From NCBI GenBank assembly GCA_947383875.1, contig CANDEX010000002.1, forward strand, positions 1 to 64,000: a stretch of 64,000 nt of DNA, written 5' to 3'. Below the pieces are notes generated by a model. It was not told where the DNA came from. It made no database searches and saw only the letters and a list, made by a program, of their open reading frames with translations. Below, piece after piece: positions 33,626-43,403 of the stretch (the stretch's first letter is position 1; each line of letters starts with the position of its first letter). The stretch is from an uncultured Azospirillum sp. GTDB lineage: Bacteria > Pseudomonadota > Alphaproteobacteria > RF32 > CAG-239. The translations under genes were made by a program, and so were the position numbers.

Positions 33626-33848
33626 TGATTTCAATATCTACCGGGGAACCAGGCATAATGGTCGATACAGCATGTTTATAAATCAGCTGTGTATGACCGT
33701 CTCGCCGTAGCAACAGCGAAAAATTATCAAACCAGGTAATAATTCCCTGTAATTTGACACCGTTTACCAGAAAAACAGTAACTGAAATTTTATTTTTGCG
33801 GATGTCGTTTAAAAAGTCGCTTTGGACATCCTGATTTTCTTGTGACAT
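33615..33848 (-). CDS. hfq: RNA chaperone Hfq
   Basis: A 77-residue Hfq. The Sm1 region ([36 protein letters not shown]) and Sm2 signature [10 protein letters not shown] are intact. Key RNA-binding residues (Q, F of DNFSLLL, YKHA) are present. Hfq hexamers pair small RNAs with mRNAs, which suggests sRNA regulation is active in this organism. AAGGA precedes the ATG. The end overlaps the hflX start region. Confidence 0.98.
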   Translation of the reverse strand: MSQENQDVQSDFLNDIRKNKISVTVFLVNGVKLQGIITWFDNFSLLLRRDGHTQLIYKHAVSTIMPGSPVDIEISED

Positions 33849-33937
33849 TTGATTATCCTTCTTATTTGTTTACTTATGGTTTTATATAAACCTATTTTAT
33901 GATATTAGTAAAGTCCCGTTTAATTCAAGGGGATAAG

Positions 33938-35296
33938 TTAGGCAAAAAGTCTTTCTGCTTTTTTTATTCCTTTGGTGCCGACATAGAGGATTATAATATC
34001 TCCGGCATTCAATACGGTGTCTTCTTCCGGAAATGAAACGACATCATTACTGAGAACGGCACAGATAAGGCTGGTGACAGGCAACTCGACTTCTGATATT
34101 TTTTTCCCTGCATTGGAGCTGCCTTCTTCAATTTTTATTTCCCAAACTTCGCCGAAACCACGGCCCAAAGAGTAAGCATCCCGAATGTGCGCCTTGCGTA
34201 ATTCTTGTAAGATGCTGGAAATAGTTACAGATGAGCGGTCAACCAAAATATTATCACCGATATTATCAATCAGGTTGTCATAAGAGCGGGAGTTGACTAC
34301 GGCCAAGGTATTGATAACGCCGCGTTTTTTAGCCAATAATGAGACCAAAAGATTATCTTTATCCTTGGCAGTGACGGCAATTGTTGCATCTGTGTTTTCA
34401 ATACCGGCTTCAGTCAGAATGACGTCGCTCATCATTTCGCCGTTGATAACAATCGTATTATTTAAATCGCCCGCCAACTGCTTGGTGGCCAAATCATTAT
34501 CGTCAATCAATTTACAGCTGATAATGTTGTCATCTTGTTCCAAATGTTGAGCCAGATAACGCGCTATTTGATTACTTCCGAAAATAATCACCCGCTCAAC
34601 CGCACTGCGATCCATTCCAAAGGCATGAACTGCTTGTTCAACATCCTTGTCTTTGACCAGAAAATAAACGGTATCGCCTTCCATCATCATGTCTTCCGCA
34701 TGAGGAATGAAGCTGTGACCGTTGCGAACAAAACAAATGATTTTAACATTCAGATCAGGAGCTATACGGCTTAAATGGGACAGCGGTGTTTGTAACAGCG
34801 GCGTCTTTCCGTCACAACGGAATGCCAATAGCCGGACAGAATGCTTTAACAGAGAAATAGCTTCAGAAGCTCCGGGAACTTTTAATAAAGATAAAATAGC
34901 TTTAGCAATAGCGATTTCAGGAGAAATAACCAAATCTACAGGGATGTGTCTGTCATTAAACAAAGTACTCCACAAAGGGTGCAAATAAGATTGCGCATCA
35001 ATTCTAGCTATTTTTTTTGAAATATTAAACAGTGCCGCCGCTGCTTCACAGGCGACCATATTAACTTCGTCTCTGTCCGTTACTGCAATTAACATATCGG
35101 CATTCTGGGCACCGGCCTTATCCAGAATGTTCGGATGTGCTGCTTCGCCGAGTACCGGCTGAATGTCAAATTCCTTAGAAATACTATCCAAGGCTTTAGC
35201 ATCATGATCAATGACAATAATGTCGTTGTTACCTTGTGTCAGATAACCGACGATGCTTCGTCCAACGCTTCCGGCACCGCATACGATAATTTTCAT
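33938..35296 (-). CDS. trkA: Trk potassium uptake regulatory subunit TrkA
   Basis: A 452-residue protein with two RCK repeats. Each has a Rossmann NAD-binding domain (IIVCGAGSVGRSIVGYL; VIIFGSNQIARYLAQHL) and a TrkA-C ligand domain. The second glycine motif is eroded (GSNQIA). It gates the TrkH/TrkG potassium channel, which is not in this window. GAGGA precedes the ATG. It lies 3 bases after dusB, where most alphaproteobacteria have ntrB, ntrC, ntrY and ntrX. Confidence 0.95.
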   Translation of the reverse strand: MKIIVCGAGSVGRSIVGYLTQGNNDIIVIDHDAKALDSISKEFDIQPVLGEAAHPNILDKAGAQNADMLIAVTDRDEVNMVACEAAAALFNISKKIARIDAQSYLHPLWSTLFNDRHIPVDLVISPEIAIAKAILSLLKVPGASEAISLLKHSVRLLAFRCDGKTPLLQTPLSHLSRIAPDLNVKIICFVRNGHSFIPHAEDMMMEGDTVYFLVKDKDVEQAVHAFGMDRSAVERVIIFGSNQIARYLAQHLEQDDNIISCKLIDDNDLATKQLAGDLNNTIVINGEMMSDVILTEAGIENTDATIAVTAKDKDNLLVSLLAKKRGVINTLAVVNSRSYDNLIDNIGDNILVDRSSVTISSILQELRKAHIRDAYSLGRGFGEVWEIKIEEGSSNAGKKISEVELPVTSLICAVLSNDVVSFPEEDTVLNAGDIIILYVGTKGIKKAERLFA

Positions 35297-35299
35297 AAT

Positions 35300-36274
35300 T
35301 TATTCCTCGTTCTGTTGTTGACAGCTGTCAAAGTATCTGTCTATTTCCGCCAAGGCTTCTTCCATACGTCCCAAACGGTTATATGTTTCTCTGAAACGTT
35401 TGGCATCACGCAGTCCCCGGCTGTACCATCCGGCATATTTGCGAGACAAAGGCAAAGCCAGGCGTTCTCCATGGTAATCAACTAAAGCCTGAAGATGTTT
35501 TAAAAAAGTTTGTTTAACTTCTGCCGGCGTTATGATTTGCGGTTCAATACCATTATGAATATAGTTATGAATTTGGGAAATTAACCATGGTGCGCCTAAT
35601 GCTGCGCGGCCAATCATAACTCCGTCTACTTTTGTTTGATCTAACATGGCTTTGGCGGTGATGACATCCGTAATATCTCCGTTTCCGATAACCGGGATTT
35701 TGACCGCCTGCTTAACGGCAGCTATTGCCTCCCAATCGGCTTCACCGGAATAAAAATCGCTGCGGGTACGACCATGAACCGTTATATAAGCGGCACCATT
35801 GTCTTCACACATCCGAGCAAATTCGACGGCATTTTCGTGTTGGTGATCCCATCCTTTGCGAAATTTGACACTGGTCATCAGCTTGGTATTTTTTACGACC
35901 GTGCTGATGATTTCCGCTGCACTTTGCATATCCTGCATTAAGGCTGAGCCTGAATGATTATTTACAATTTTTTTTACTGGGCAGCCCATATTGATATCAA
36001 TGGAATAGGCTCCCAAATCTTCTATCAATTTGACAACATCTGCAAACAAAGAGGCTTCGCCGCCAACCAGTTGTACAACAACAGGATAAGTTTCATCACG
36101 AACATCTGCTATATGATAACTTTTAGGATTTTTACGTTGAATAGCGTTTATGGCAACCATTTCGGAAACCATAACTCCGGCACCAAAGGAAGATACCAAC
36201 TGCCGCATAGGTTTGTCGGTTATTCCGGCCATCGGTGCTAAGAAAACATTGCTTTTAAATCCCAGTTGTTTCAT
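35300..36274 (-). CDS. dusB: tRNA-dihydrouridine synthase DusB
   Basis: A 324-residue FMN enzyme that reduces uridine in the tRNA D-loop. It has the family signature SIDINMGCPVKKIVN with its catalytic Cys, the substrate segment MTSVKFRKGWD, VHGRTRSDFYSGEADWE, and the FMN site IGNGDITD...GVMIGRAALG. The ATG overlaps the upstream stop (ATGA) and lacks a strong ribosome site, so translation is probably coupled to the 195-residue unknown gene. It is the alphaproteobacterial nifR3 position. Confidence 0.96.
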   Translation of the reverse strand: MKQLGFKSNVFLAPMAGITDKPMRQLVSSFGAGVMVSEMVAINAIQRKNPKSYHIADVRDETYPVVVQLVGGEASLFADVVKLIEDLGAYSIDINMGCPVKKIVNNHSGSALMQDMQSAAEIISTVVKNTKLMTSVKFRKGWDHQHENAVEFARMCEDNGAAYITVHGRTRSDFYSGEADWEAIAAVKQAVKIPVIGNGDITDVITAKAMLDQTKVDGVMIGRAALGAPWLISQIHNYIHNGIEPQIITPAEVKQTFLKHLQALVDYHGERLALPLSRKYAGWYSRGLRDAKRFRETYNRLGRMEEALAEIDRYFDSCQQQNEE

Positions 36275-36858
36275 ATCTTATAATCAAAATTGCGGTTGTT
36301 ATAGTGCATAAGGTTAATTAACGGTTCTTTGTTTTGGTTTAAACCGGCAGCGGTATTATAAGCCTCCGCAGCATATTTGGAAGAATCTTCTGCCGTAAGT
36401 GAACCGCCCCAAAGCAGTGTGACTTCAGGGACATTTATTTGAACACTTTGGCGATAAACGGCTGTTACTTTAGCATAGTCAGAGGCGGAAAAACTTCTTT
36501 CCAGCTCCGAAATGAAGTTCAAACTGCTGTTTTCCTCTATATTGGAACGTCTTACCGTTTGATTGTCGTCTTTATCCTTATCCGGCGATAAACGGCGTTC
36601 TTGCCCTTCCCTGTTCAATTCTTCCGGAGCTTCAGATATCATTTGGTGCAAGGAATATATTGCCCGAGGTTCCAGATAACTTACGGCAAACCCTTGCATG
36701 GAAAAAGACACTTGCTGGTTATCGGTTCCTTGAGAAGTCGTCGAGGAGAATGCAGAAGTTTGAAGTGACTCCGCCCGAAGATGACGGACAGATTCAGAAA
36801 TCTGAGCCGTCAGGGACGTCAAATCGTAAGCTGCTGCATTTATACCGGAAAGAGCCAT
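36271..36858 (-). CDS. Unknown 195-residue protein coupled to dusB
   Basis: I recognise no domain. The N-terminus (MALSGINAAAYDLTSLTAQISESVRHLRAESLQ) is amphipathic and Ser/Ala/Gln-rich. The middle is charged (REGQERRLSPDKDKDDNQ) and the C-terminal part has helical segments. There is no signal peptide or membrane helix, so it is cytoplasmic. It begins 10 bases after the 1330-residue coiled-coil gene (AGGA before the ATG) and its stop overlaps the dusB start. It is likely a partner of the coiled-coil protein, by context only. Confidence 0.75.
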   Translation of the reverse strand: MALSGINAAAYDLTSLTAQISESVRHLRAESLQTSAFSSTTSQGTDNQQVSFSMQGFAVSYLEPRAIYSLHQMISEAPEELNREGQERRLSPDKDKDDNQTVRRSNIEENSSLNFISELERSFSASDYAKVTAVYRQSVQINVPEVTLLWGGSLTAEDSSKYAAEAYNTAAGLNQNKEPLINLMHYNNRNFDYKI

Positions 36859-36868
36859 TTAACTGTTC

Positions 36869-39800
36869 CTAGTTTAATTTATCCAGCGATTTGGCAAGAA
36901 TGTAGTATAACTTACCGACATCAGCCCCGGAGATAACAGACAGCAGGATACCGGAACGTTCATTGCGCCGCGCTTTGGAGACCAAAGCCTCAAAATCAGA
37001 CAAGTAACGGGTTACCAAACTGCGGAATTCTAAGTTTTCTTCAAATTCATTGCGAATTGCCGCAATTTGATTCTTGGTCATGGCTTTTGCTAAATAGCGA
37101 ACGAAGGCCGAGCTATCGCCGTTATAGTATTTTTTCCAGATTTCTTCTTCCGCTGTCGGATTGAAAATGCGGTTAATATCAACGGCTACGGTTTCCATTT
37201 TTTCAATGATGGATGCGGCATCTCTGAGGAATGTGTCTGTTTTCATTCCGAGATAGCGTTTTTCCAGTTCATTAACTTCTCTTTCTGCTTTGCCCGCGGT
37301 TTCATTTAATATCTTCATCTGTTTGCTGTAAAGCTCACTGAATGCGGCAGTGTTTTGCAACGCTTCACTGCCTTTGCGATTAAATTCATCGGCGTTTTTA
37401 TCCAAAACTGTCATGACTTCATTTACTTTATGCAGTGTATCATCGGTTGCGGCGACTAAAACACCCGATTGTTTAAGAAAAACTTCACCTGACGTGCGAA
37501 TCTCATTGGAAATGCGTTCTGCATTAGCTGCTATTTCACTGATTGTGGCTCGTAGTTTGTCTCCGGAATTAGCAAAATGTTGAGCACTCATGCTGGTTGC
37601 TTCTTCCAGCTGCAGACTGAGTGCTTTCAGATTTTCACCAAGCCCTTTTACTTTATCATAAGCATTATTGGCTCTTTTAGACAGCTGCATGGAAGTATCA
37701 TTCAGCACAACGTTGAAAGCATCAACTAATTCTTTGGTATCTTCGGAGATTTTAATCATTTTATCGCTCTGTTGATTAATCAAGCTGCTGATTTCAACAA
37801 CACCGGTACTGGCTTCCGCCGTAATCGTGTTAAAGTCAGCGATATATTTTCTATAATCCCCCATAACGTTTTCAACTTTAGCATTAGATGACGTTACAAC
37901 AGAACCGAGATCTTCTGCAGTTTGTTCCAAAGCTATATTAACTTGTTCAATGTTTTTAATTGAGACTTTGGATGCTTTGGCAATGTCTTCACCGCTCTTG
38001 AGTAATCTGTCTCCAAGAACATCAACTTCATAAGCAATTTTGCCGGATGTCTCAAAGACTTTATCCGTATTCTCTTTGAATTTGGCATTAATTTCGTTCA
38101 TTTTCAGAGCGACATCATTGGCTGCGTCTGACAGATATTTGTATTGCTGAGCCAAAGCCGCTTCACCCAATCTGGTTTGTGTGGAAACCACATTGACAAC
38201 ATCGGTAAGACTTTCCTGCTGATGAACAAATGTTTCACGAATGCTTTCAGCTTGAGCTCTGGTTTTGAGCAAAGAAGCTTCCATATTTTTGACATGATTA
38301 TCCATCATGGCCGCTACTGTTTTGCTTTCATCAGCTAAATCGCTGTTTGCGGCTTTTAACTGACTGCAATTTTCAAGCAACACGCCGGAGGCTTGTGTTG
38401 CTTCTTCGCGCACATCTTTAACAATGCCGCCAAAACGGTCAACGTTTCCGCGGAAATCCTTGTAAATGACATTTAATTTCTCTGCCATCTGCTGAATTAT
38501 TTGTTCAACATCCTGATTTTGTCTGGTAATGGCATCGTTGATTTCACCCAAACGATCCATAGATTTGGTGGAGCTGGCGACAACAGTTTCAGCACGTTTG
38601 TTGACATCTTCTTCAAGTAAGGCCATCCGTGAGAAAACACGGTCAGCACTTTGCTCAATAACTGCGACTTGTTTCTTCAGAGAGCTGCCGATGTTGGCCG
38701 TGTTTTCGGCAATTCTGTCACAGATATCAAAGAATTCATTTTCCTGATGTTTAAACAGCAGGTTGATGGTTTCGGCTTTTTCATCCAATGCCTGAACAAC
38801 GCCAGAAACATAACTGACCGTATTTTCTGCAACGGAATTAAGGACACCTGATTGGCTCTCAAAAGATGAAACCAATTCATTATGTGTGGTGCGTGATTTA
38901 TCAACGGCAAGATCAACTCTGGCAGCATGGTTTTCCAAAAGGGTTCCTATTTCCTCAGCTCTGGCGGCAAGCGTTTGAGTTAAGCTGTCAAATTTTTCGT
39001 GCTGATTATTGAGAATGTCTTCAAATTCCATAGCCTTCGTTAAGGTATTGGTTGTAGATTGTTCAAAAGTCTGCGTTTCACCGCGCAGTGTTTCATGCAA
39101 GGTATGCGTTTTATTAACCACATCTTCAGATGCTTTCAGTGCGGCTTCCATTTGCTCTTTCAAACGTTTAATCGCTCCAGCTGCTTCAGCATCGATAATG
39201 TTAGATGCTTTAATCAATTCATCAATCTGACGTTTAAGTTCGCCTTTAATTTCCTCAATTTTGGTAACAGAACCAGAAATATGACGCTGCTGTTGAGCCA
39301 AAGCTGTTTCAGAAATTTTGCTTTGAGTTACAACAATAGATGACGCTTCGGTCAAGTTTTCCGACTGTTTTTTCATCATGTTGCCAATTTCACCAAACTG
39401 GTTGATAGCCAAATCGGTTTGATTACGGACATTGTCCGATTGTTCGGCAATTTCAGCACCCAAAGCTCTCAGTGAATTCTGTAAATTGTCAGAAATTTGC
39501 AACAGCGTATTATGTTTGGCATCAATATCGCCGGCAACAGCAGAGGTTTGATTGACGGTTGCCGTGCCTAAAGTTCCCAATAAATCAATTTTTTCTTCAA
39601 GCAATTTGGTAACAGTGTGGATACTGCCAATTGTATTTTCAGCTAAATTATTTAGTTCCGAAACCTCGTGACGAATGTTTTCCTCAACCATATTCATGTC
39701 GCTGGCAATAGTTTCGGAAATACCATTTAATTCGCGCACTTGAATACTGATAGTTTCTTCAATGCCGCCGGCACGGGCAATAACATTATCCACTTCCATT

Positions 39801-40861
39801 CCGACACTTTCGCTGAACGCATTAAATTTATCGGAAACTAATTCAGCCGTTTTTTCCAGCTTATCAAGATGACTTTGGACTTTTTGCCCTTGAACATCAA
39901 GAACTTCATCAATCCGCGCAGCTCCGTTTTCTAAATCTTTGTAAACATTTTGGCAGCTTTCAAGAGCGCGAGAAGAAATTTGTTCTAACTTCTGTCCCTG
40001 ATTAGCCACCATAGCACCAACCAATTCAATATCTTTGGTTAGTTTATTGCTGCTGGTGACAACAATTTCGTTTGTACGGAGAATTTTGGCATTATTATCG
40101 TCAAAAATGTTTTGCAACAAATTTGATGATTCTTTGACATCGTTAATCACCGGCAGGAGATTAGTCAACAAGCTGCCTGCATTTCGCTGAATTTCGTTGC
40201 CGATATTAACAAACTCTCCGGTTTGTTTGTGAAATTCATTTGTTGCAGCGAGTGTTTTTTCATTGATATAATCAAAACTGGTAATGAGAGTTTTAACTCC
40301 TTCGGTCAATTCGCCCATCGTTTTTCCGGAATAGTTATCCAAAATACCGACCAGTTTGGCAAAATCATTGACATGAGCTCCCAGCTCTTCCTTAATTTTG
40401 GCTGTTTGCAACGTTGCTTCTTTCGTAGCCTGCTGCAATTCCATTGTTTGCGCACGCAGAGCATCGGCCATTGCTTTAGCCGTGCCGGCACCGCCGTCTT
40501 CCGGATAAACCAATTGATTCAAATAAGCTCTGAGAAAACGGGCTTCATTTTTTAAGTTTGTTCCTCTGTCAATATATGCCATTACCACCCAGATAATAGC
40601 CAAAGGAAGAGTGACACCGGCTAAAAAAGCACCGAATTCATCCGGCATCATCAAAAACAGATTTGACCAACCAAAAAATTGACTGATGTAGATAAGAACA
40701 ATTCCAAACCAGATAATGCTAATCCAAATCATCAGGCGGTGAAGGTTATTCGCCAGCCAGTTGGGTGTTTCGTTTTCTTCGATATAACTGGTTTTGCTGT
40801 TTTCGGACATAAAATTTGGCAAAGCATTAGAATTATGCTGGTTTTTATTTTGCTCTGACAT
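36869..40861 (-). CDS. 1330-residue membrane-anchored coiled-coil protein
   Basis: Two membrane helices (about residues 43-63 and 77-97) near the N-terminus anchor about 1200 residues of near-continuous heptad-like helix. This region is rich in Glu, Lys, Asn, Ala, Leu and Thr, with few Pro or Gly. It resembles the cytoplasmic rods of chemoreceptors or apolipoprotein-like repeats, but the chemoreceptor hairpin-tip motif is not seen. At least one internal repeat is visible: TQSKISETALAQQQRHIS and TQTRLGEAALAQQYKYLS. The helical hairpin topology puts both ends in the cytoplasm. GGGGA precedes the ATG. No function is known; polarity, division or chromosome organisation are possibilities. It opens the run leading to dusB-trkA-hfq-hflX. 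Confidence 0.85.
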   Translation of the reverse strand: MSEQNKNQHNSNALPNFMSENSKTSYIEENETPNWLANNLHRLMIWISIIWFGIVLIYISQFFGWSNLFLMMPDEFGAFLAGVTLPLAIIWVVMAYIDRGTNLKNEARFLRAYLNQLVYPEDGGAGTAKAMADALRAQTMELQQATKEATLQTAKIKEELGAHVNDFAKLVGILDNYSGKTMGELTEGVKTLITSFDYINEKTLAATNEFHKQTGEFVNIGNEIQRNAGSLLTNLLPVINDVKESSNLLQNIFDDNNAKILRTNEIVVTSSNKLTKDIELVGAMVANQGQKLEQISSRALESCQNVYKDLENGAARIDEVLDVQGQKVQSHLDKLEKTAELVSDKFNAFSESVGMEVDNVIARAGGIEETISIQVRELNGISETIASDMNMVEENIRHEVSELNNLAENTIGSIHTVTKLLEEKIDLLGTLGTATVNQTSAVAGDIDAKHNTLLQISDNLQNSLRALGAEIAEQSDNVRNQTDLAINQFGEIGNMMKKQSENLTEASSIVVTQSKISETALAQQQRHISGSVTKIEEIKGELKRQIDELIKASNIIDAEAAGAIKRLKEQMEAALKASEDVVNKTHTLHETLRGETQTFEQSTTNTLTKAMEFEDILNNQHEKFDSLTQTLAARAEEIGTLLENHAARVDLAVDKSRTTHNELVSSFESQSGVLNSVAENTVSYVSGVVQALDEKAETINLLFKHQENEFFDICDRIAENTANIGSSLKKQVAVIEQSADRVFSRMALLEEDVNKRAETVVASSTKSMDRLGEINDAITRQNQDVEQIIQQMAEKLNVIYKDFRGNVDRFGGIVKDVREEATQASGVLLENCSQLKAANSDLADESKTVAAMMDNHVKNMEASLLKTRAQAESIRETFVHQQESLTDVVNVVSTQTRLGEAALAQQYKYLSDAANDVALKMNEINAKFKENTDKVFETSGKIAYEVDVLGDRLLKSGEDIAKASKVSIKNIEQVNIALEQTAEDLGSVVTSSNAKVENVMGDYRKYIADFNTITAEASTGVVEISSLINQQSDKMIKISEDTKELVDAFNVVLNDTSMQLSKRANNAYDKVKGLGENLKALSLQLEEATSMSAQHFANSGDKLRATISEIAANAERISNEIRTSGEVFLKQSGVLVAATDDTLHKVNEVMTVLDKNADEFNRKGSEALQNTAAFSELYSKQMKILNETAGKAEREVNELEKRYLGMKTDTFLRDAASIIEKMETVAVDINRIFNPTAEEEIWKKYYNGDSSAFVRYLAKAMTKNQIAAIRNEFEENLEFRSLVTRYLSDFEALVSKARRNERSGILLSVISGADVGKLYYILAKSLDKLN

Positions 40862-40956
40862 TTCGGCTTCCCCGGGTGAATCTAATAATGTTTATAAACT
40901 GGGGCAATTATAACAATTTTTTTCAATTTGAAAACCTTAAACCATCACTTAAACAC

Positions 40957-40965
40957 TTATCCACA
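40957..40965 (+). promoter_or_regulatory. Perfect DnaA box in the coiled-coil gene leader
   Basis: TTATCCACA, the full DnaA consensus, lies in the 117-base spacer between the DUF6898-like gene and the 1330-residue gene. Only one box is present and no AT-rich unwinding array follows, so this is not an origin. Confidence 0.4.
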
Positions 40966-40978
40966 GGATGATTAAATA

Positions 40979-41158
40979 TCAGGATTGCTCCATCTTTCGC
41001 AAGAGATAACGCAGCTTGTTTAAGGCTTGAAATTTCATTTCGTCTTCAGAGAGAGAAGACGGGACGACAACCGTCGCCTCAACTCGGGTTTCCGGTTCGA
41101 GGGCGGTTACTTTAACGTAGTTTCCCTGACGAATGAACTCAAACAGAATTTCAGACAT
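40979..41158 (-). CDS. Small DUF6898-like protein
   Basis: A 59-residue protein reading MSEILFEFIRQGNYVKVTAL and ending LNKLRYLLRKMEQS. It resembles the small alphaproteobacterial DUF6898 family, which has an ILFEFxRxGNxVKVTA start and a LQKLRYxLxK end. Members are about 60 residues and of unknown function. It starts 4 bases after the parC stop, so it is in the recO-parC transcript. The assignment rests on recalled family pattern. Confidence 0.72.
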   Translation of the reverse strand: MSEILFEFIRQGNYVKVTALEPETRVEATVVVPSSLSEDEMKFQALNKLRYLLRKMEQS

Positions 41159-41162
41159 AGGT

Positions 41163-43391
41163 TTATTTGAAAAACTTATTCGTTTTCAAAAAGCCGAAAG
41201 GCACCAATTTACCCACCTGCCCTCGATGTCCCAGCCAGGAGAGCAATTCTGTTTCGGTTTTAGTACAGCTGTTTTTTTCAAAGGTGAAACCATCGGCTTC
41301 ATTGAAAATCTGCATATCGGACAAGCCGCCGTCTTTATACTTTTGTAAGGTTACACCGCGACCGCGAGCCATGGTCGGAATTTCTTCAATTTTGAAAATC
41401 AACAGTTTGCGATTATCGCCAACAACCGCCACCATATCACCGGTAACTTTGCGGCAGAACATTGCCGTTTCGCCCTCTGCCAGGTTCATTATTTTACGAC
41501 CATTGCGGGTTTGTGCAATCAAATGATTTTCATCAACGACAAAACCTTTGCCTGAATTTGAGGCGATAACATAAGATGCTTTGGGTTCAAAAACAAACAT
41601 TTCACAAATATTGTCATTAATTCCCAAGTCAACCATTAAGCGCAGAGGCTGACCAAATCCGCGACCGCTCGGAATTTCATTTCCGGAGATGTTGAAAAAC
41701 TTACCCGATGTATCAAAGAGGATGATTTTATCTGTTGTTTGAGCATGAATGGCACATTGTAAGGCATCATCATCTTTAAACTTGAAGTCATCATTCAGAT
41801 TTGTATGTCCTTTGATACAACGTATCCATCCTTTTTGAGAAAGAATAACCGTAATAGGTTCTTTTTCCACTAAGATTTCAACAGGAACTTCTATTTCTTC
41901 GGAAACTTCGCTAAATTCGGTGCGGCGTTTACCCAGAGCTGTTTTCTTGCCAAATTTTTCACGGATGGATTTTATTTCCTCCGCCAAAGCATTCCAGCGT
42001 TTGCTTTCATCAGACAGCAGAGCTTCCAGCTCGCTTTTTTCAGCTTCCAAGTCATCATATTCACGCTTAATCTCAACCTCTTCAAGTTTACGAAGACTGC
42101 GCAACTTCATGTTAAGGATAGCTTCTGCCTGATTTTCAGTCAGATTAAATTTTGTCATCATGACTTTTTTAGCGTCATCTTCTTCCCGGATGATGCGGAT
42201 AATTTCATCCAGATTAAGATATGCAATCAGATAGCCGGCCAAGATTTCTAAACGGGCATTAATTTTATCCAGACGGAATTTAGCTCGCCGCTGCAAAACG
42301 ATATGGCGGTGATTTAAAAATTCGCGCAGGACTTCTTTAATCGTCATTACCCGAGGAACACCATCAGAATCCAATACATTCATGTTCATACTGAAACGAG
42401 TTTCCAGTTCAGTTTGCTTAAACAGGTGTTCCATCAGCAAATTGGCATCAACCGTGCGGCTTTTAGGCTCTAAGACAATACGAACATCATGTGTGGATTC
42501 ATCGCGGACATCACTCAACATTGGCAGTTTTTTATCATTCAACAGCTGAGCGATTTTTTCAATTAATTTAGATTTTACAACTTGATAAGGGATTTCCTTA
42601 ACAACAATCTGATATTGTCCTTTGCCTAAATCTTCCGTTTCCCATTTGGCGCGGATGCGGAAAAAACCGCGCCCTTGCGTATAATTAGTCAGGATAGTAT
42701 TGAAGCTGTCGATAATAACGCCTCCGGTTGGGAAATCCGGTCCTTTAATACGGCGAACCAACGGTTCAATTTCACATTCCGGCTTTTCAATCAGATAAAG
42801 CAAAGCATCACAAACTTCACTCAAGTTGTGTGGCGGAATATTGGTTGCCATACCGACCGCAATACCGGCAGAACCGTTACACAACAGATTGGGAACCATG
42901 GAAGGCATAACAATCGGTTCAGACTCTTCTCCGTCATAAGTTTCTCGGAAGTCAACGGCATTATCATTCAGCCCTTCCATCAAAGCCATAGCAAATTCTG
43001 TTAATCTGGCTTCGGTATAACGCATAGCAGCGGCACCGTCTCCGTCAATATTACCAAAGTTTCCTTGGCCATCAACCAGAGGATAACGCACGGAAAAATC
43101 CTGAGCCAGACGTACCATTGCGCCATAGACAGCACTGTCACCATGCGGGTGATATTTACCAATCACATCACCAACCACACGGGCGCATTTCTTAAAGCCG
43201 GATTTAGGGTCCAGATGCAGTTGCCGCATGGCGTACATTAAACGGCGGTGCACAGGTTTCAAACCGTCTCGGACATCAGGAAGCGAACGCGAAACGATTG
43301 TAGACATCGCATAAGACAGATAGCGGCTGCTGAGTTCCTCCGCAAGGTGAACATCTTTAATTCTTTCTTCGTCAGCGGTATTATCCTGCAT
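41163..43391 (-). CDS. parC: DNA topoisomerase IV subunit A
   Basis: The 742-residue breakage-reunion subunit that decatenates chromosomes. It has the N-terminal core ([21 protein letters not shown]) and the [19 protein letters not shown] helix containing the quinolone-determining region. The active-site Tyr follows in [11 protein letters not shown]. The C-terminal half carries degenerate blades, fitting ParC rather than GyrA, which has GQRGGKG-type boxes. In the quinolone region the Ser and acidic positions are Ser (GDSAVYG) and Ala-Met, a wild-type-like pattern at the Ser. ParE is not in the window. Confidence 0.96.
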   Translation of the reverse strand: MQDNTADEERIKDVHLAEELSSRYLSYAMSTIVSRSLPDVRDGLKPVHRRLMYAMRQLHLDPKSGFKKCARVVGDVIGKYHPHGDSAVYGAMVRLAQDFSVRYPLVDGQGNFGNIDGDGAAAMRYTEARLTEFAMALMEGLNDNAVDFRETYDGEESEPIVMPSMVPNLLCNGSAGIAVGMATNIPPHNLSEVCDALLYLIEKPECEIEPLVRRIKGPDFPTGGVIIDSFNTILTNYTQGRGFFRIRAKWETEDLGKGQYQIVVKEIPYQVVKSKLIEKIAQLLNDKKLPMLSDVRDESTHDVRIVLEPKSRTVDANLLMEHLFKQTELETRFSMNMNVLDSDGVPRVMTIKEVLREFLNHRHIVLQRRAKFRLDKINARLEILAGYLIAYLNLDEIIRIIREEDDAKKVMMTKFNLTENQAEAILNMKLRSLRKLEEVEIKREYDDLEAEKSELEALLSDESKRWNALAEEIKSIREKFGKKTALGKRRTEFSEVSEEIEVPVEILVEKEPITVILSQKGWIRCIKGHTNLNDDFKFKDDDALQCAIHAQTTDKIILFDTSGKFFNISGNEIPSGRGFGQPLRLMVDLGINDNICEMFVFEPKASYVIASNSGKGFVVDENHLIAQTRNGRKIMNLAEGETAMFCRKVTGDMVAVVGDNRKLLIFKIEEIPTMARGRGVTLQKYKDGGLSDMQIFNEADGFTFEKNSCTKTETELLSWLGHRGQVGKLVPFGFLKTNKFFK

Positions 43392-43403
43392 TATTTCATC
43401 TTT

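Noticed and set aside
36869..40861. Chemoreceptor (MCP) assignment for the 1330-residue coiled-coil protein
   Set aside because: The conserved hairpin-tip signalling motif and a HAMP domain are not visible, and the rod is far longer than an MCP.
40957..40965. Replication origin suggested by a DnaA box
   Set aside because: Only one box, no AT-rich unwinding region and no dnaA, dnaN or gidA nearby.
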